DNA of 64,000 nucleotides from NCBI GenBank assembly GCA_002102555.1, contig MCFL01000016.1, positions 434,001 through 498,000 on the forward strand, in the 5' to 3' direction. This document shows positions 62,287 to 64,000 of the stretch, piece by piece. Every line of letters begins with the position of its first letter. Position 1 is the stretch's first letter. A model generated the notes under the pieces. The model worked only from the letters and a program-made list of their open reading frames with translations. It had not been told where the DNA came from and made no database searches. The DNA is from Catenaria anguillulae PL171 (lineage: Eukaryota > Blastocladiomycota > Blastocladiomycetes > Blastocladiales > Catenariaceae). A program made the position numbers and the translations under genes.

Positions 62287-64000
62287 ATGTCCTCGCCACC
62301 ACCCACACCACCACTGCCGCATTTGCCCCAGCGTCCGCCGCTCGTCGCCATTGTGGGTACCACCGGTGCAGGCAAATCCGATTTGGCCGTCCACCTGGCC
62401 ACCCGACTTGGCCACGGCGAAATCATCAACTCGGACACGCTGCAAGTGTATCGCGCGCTCGATATCATCACCAACAAGATGCCTCTCGACGACCGGCTCG
62501 GTGTCCCGCACCATCTAATGGATATTCGGGCAGTCACCGAGTCCTACTCGGTCAAAGAGTTTGAGGCAGACGCTGTGCAATTGATCCAGCGTTTGCACCA
62601 GGAAAGCAAGCCTTGCGTGCTTGTGGGTGGGACACACTACTATTTGCAGTACTTGCTGTGGGGCGACGAGCTTGCCGTCACATCCAACGACCCGCAGTCG
62701 TCGTCCGACGAGGGTAATCCGGTCCCAGCCCCAGTCCCCATCCCGTCCGACCTCAACCTCTCGTCGCTTTTGCCCGCTCAACTGCACGCTTTGCTCGCCA
62801 AGCTCGATCCCGTTGCCGCTCAACAGTGGCACGTCAACGACACTCGCCGAGTACGGCGGTCCATTGAGCGATACTACCAGCGCGGATGCGTTCCATTACC
62901 TCCTCCCCCATTGGCGGCGTCCAGTGACCGTGGGCAGCTTGCACAACTGCGGTATCCGACGCTTGTCATTTGGGTGCACACGGACCAGCCCGTCCTTGAC
63001 CAACGGTTGGATAAGCGTGTGGATGAGATGGTGGACAGGGGCATGTTTGACGAGTTGTGGCGGCTTCGGTTGTTGTTGGCAAAGGACCGGCAAGCTGTGC
63101 GAGTTGAGTTGAACGACGTCGACGACGAGGGCAGGAGTCGAGGTGTTGAGCAAGCAATTGGTGTCAAGGAGTTTGACGAGTATTGTGCTCTGGTCGAGAC
63201 GGTCGCAAGGGACGCCGGTGTGAATGTGGCGGGTGCTTTGCATGCAAGTCAAGATGGTGCAAGTGACCTGGATCCAGATCCGGTCGTTCGAGCCATCATC
63301 AACCTCGCCACTCATCAAGAGCAGCTCCAACAAATTTGTACGTCTTTCTCGGTTGCCATGCTTGTCCATGCATGTATCAAGCTCACATCTCTATTTATTC
63401 AAACGGAGCCAGTGGCACTGCGCACAGCATCACTCGATGCCATGAAACTCGGCACGCGCAAGTACGCCCGTCGCCAAATCTCGTGGCTTCGTGCACGCCT
63501 CTCGCCTCGCATTGCACGCCATTCCGATTCAGCGCACATGCTCGTGGTTGACACGACCCACATCAAGTCACCCGACGACTTTGTCGCCTCGGTCGTGGAC
63601 AAGGTGTACCCGATTGCCCGCGCATTTGTCGATGCGTTCACGTCACACGATCCACCGGGCGTTGAAGGTAGCACATGGAAGGTGGATCCTGCAAGTTTGC
63701 ATCCGAAAGCAAACCAGTTGCTCAAGTTGGACAAGCAGCAGCACTTGGATCAAGAGGCGGGGATGATGGAGTGCAAGGTGTGCGAGCGCACATTTAGGAC
63801 AAGGCAAGAGTGGGAGGCGCATCAAGGGTCAAGGGCACATCGCAAGGTCGTCAAGCAGAAGCGCAAAGAGGCGAGCAGGGAGGCGGCATATTGGAACAGT
63901 CAGAAGAGCGGTAGTGGTGTTGACAAGGGGCGTGATACGGATACTGGGAGTGATGAGGAGCGAGGGGCAGATGCTGACCGGCCAGTCAAGATGGCGAAAA
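62287..64000 (+). CDS. MOD5: tRNA dimethylallyltransferase (MOD5/TRIT1/MiaA), 3' end cut by window
   Basis: The frame is open from the ATG at 62287 to the window edge. The product starts with a Pro-rich lead, then the P-loop VAIVGTTGAGKSDLA, then the DMAPP/tRNA motif INSDTLQVYRALDIITNK, HHLMDI, VLVGGTHYYLQYLLWG, and RRVRRSIERYYQ. Later come GVKEFDEY and MKLGTRKYARRQISWLRAR. Near the end is a C2H2 zinc finger (CKVCERTFRTRQEWEAHQGS, then RAHRK), as in eukaryotic members. A probable 90-nt intron (63338-63427, GTACGT...CACAG) is a multiple of three and lacks stops; removing it gives the usual spacing before the MKLGTR motif. The enzyme adds an isopentenyl group to A37 of tRNAs reading UNN codons. 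The C-terminal basic Lys/Glu tail is incomplete. Confidence 0.94.
   Translation, partial: MSSPPPTPPLPHLPQRPPLVAIVGTTGAGKSDLAVHLATRLGHGEIINSDTLQVYRALDIITNKMPLDDRLGVPHHLMDIRAVTESYSVKEFEADAVQLIQRLHQESKPCVLVGGTHYYLQYLLWGDELAVTSNDPQSSSDEGNPVPAPVPIPSDLNLSSLLPAQLHALLAKLDPVAAQQWHVNDTRRVRRSIERYYQRGCVPLPPPPLAASSDRGQLAQLRYPTLVIWVHTDQPVLDQRLDKRVDEMVDRGMFDELWRLRLLLAKDRQAVRVELNDVDDEGRSRGVEQAIGVKEFDEYCALVETVARDAGVNVAGALHASQDGASDLDPDPVVRAIINLATHQEQLQQICTSFSVAMLVHACIKLTSLFIQTEPVALRTASLDAMKLGTRKYARRQISWLRARLSPRIARHSDSAHMLVVDTTHIKSPDDFVASVVDKVYPIARAFVDAFTSHDPPGVEGSTWKVDPASLHPKANQLLKLDKQQHLDQEAGMMECKVCERTFRTRQEWEAHQGSRAHRKVVKQKRKEASREAAYWNSQKSGSGVDKGRDTDTGSDEERGADADRPVKMAK

Noticed and set aside
1-64000. CRISPR arrays, bacterial operons, prophage or IS elements
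   Set aside because: The window is eukaryotic, with intron-split genes throughout. No regularly spaced repeats or transposase genes were seen; the only mobile-element signal is the copia-like remnant. The bacterial look of the receptor ectodomains is within intron-bearing genes, so contamination is not the explanation.

Overview
This window is nuclear DNA of a fungus. Genes are split by short GT-AG introns (mostly 50-130 nt, with CTRAC/CTGAC-like branch sites), and the housekeeping genes are eukaryotic: nucleoside diphosphate kinase, PDCD5, COP9 signalosome subunit 2, a nucleolar-type FKBP, acyl-CoA-binding protein, a Na+/H+ exchanger and tRNA isopentenyltransferase. Moderate-to-high GC, very short introns and an expanded receptor repertoire would suit an early-diverging zoosporic fungus such as a blastocladiomycete. 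That placement is inference; no marker in the window proves it.

The main content is a family of seven paralogous receptor genes: two on + (11.7-18.6 kb), two on - (20.7-28.6 kb) and three in tandem on + (42.0-52.4 kb). Each encodes a signal peptide, an ectodomain resembling a bacterial ABC-importer sugar-binding protein (maltose/trehalose-binding type), seven transmembrane helices of class C (GABA-B/mGlu-like) character, and a cytoplasmic tail ending in a conserved roughly 80-residue module. I reconstructed exons by comparing the seven copies. All share a 14-nt microexon and nearly identical exon lengths. I know of no described family with this architecture and regard it as the system of interest.

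Layout: 0.3-2.3 kb, a disordered protein with a possible PP1-docking site. 3.4-11.4 kb, an inverted pair of kelch-like type I membrane proteins flanking a RING-H2 gene and ACBP. 11.7-28.6 kb, receptor copies 1-4 around a 2-oxoglutarate/Fe(II) oxygenase. 29.3-34.6 kb, NDPK, PDCD5, CSN2 and FKBP. 35-38.2 kb, a frame-broken locus with Ty1/copia-like and ubiquitin-protease-like sequence. 38.7-40.5 kb, a double-PH protein. 42-52.4 kb, receptor copies 5-7. 52.8-64 kb, a PPR/TPR-like mitochondrial protein, a polyglutamine FHA protein, a U-box/RING protein, an NHE exchanger, a small AT-hook-like protein, and a tRNA isopentenyltransferase running off the right edge.

Caution: several conserved genes (PDCD5, CSN2, receptor copies 4, 6 and 7) carry single-base frame breaks, all in the direction of a missing base and mostly at short homopolymers. 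Assembly error is the simplest explanation, so frame breaks here should not be read as gene death without read support.
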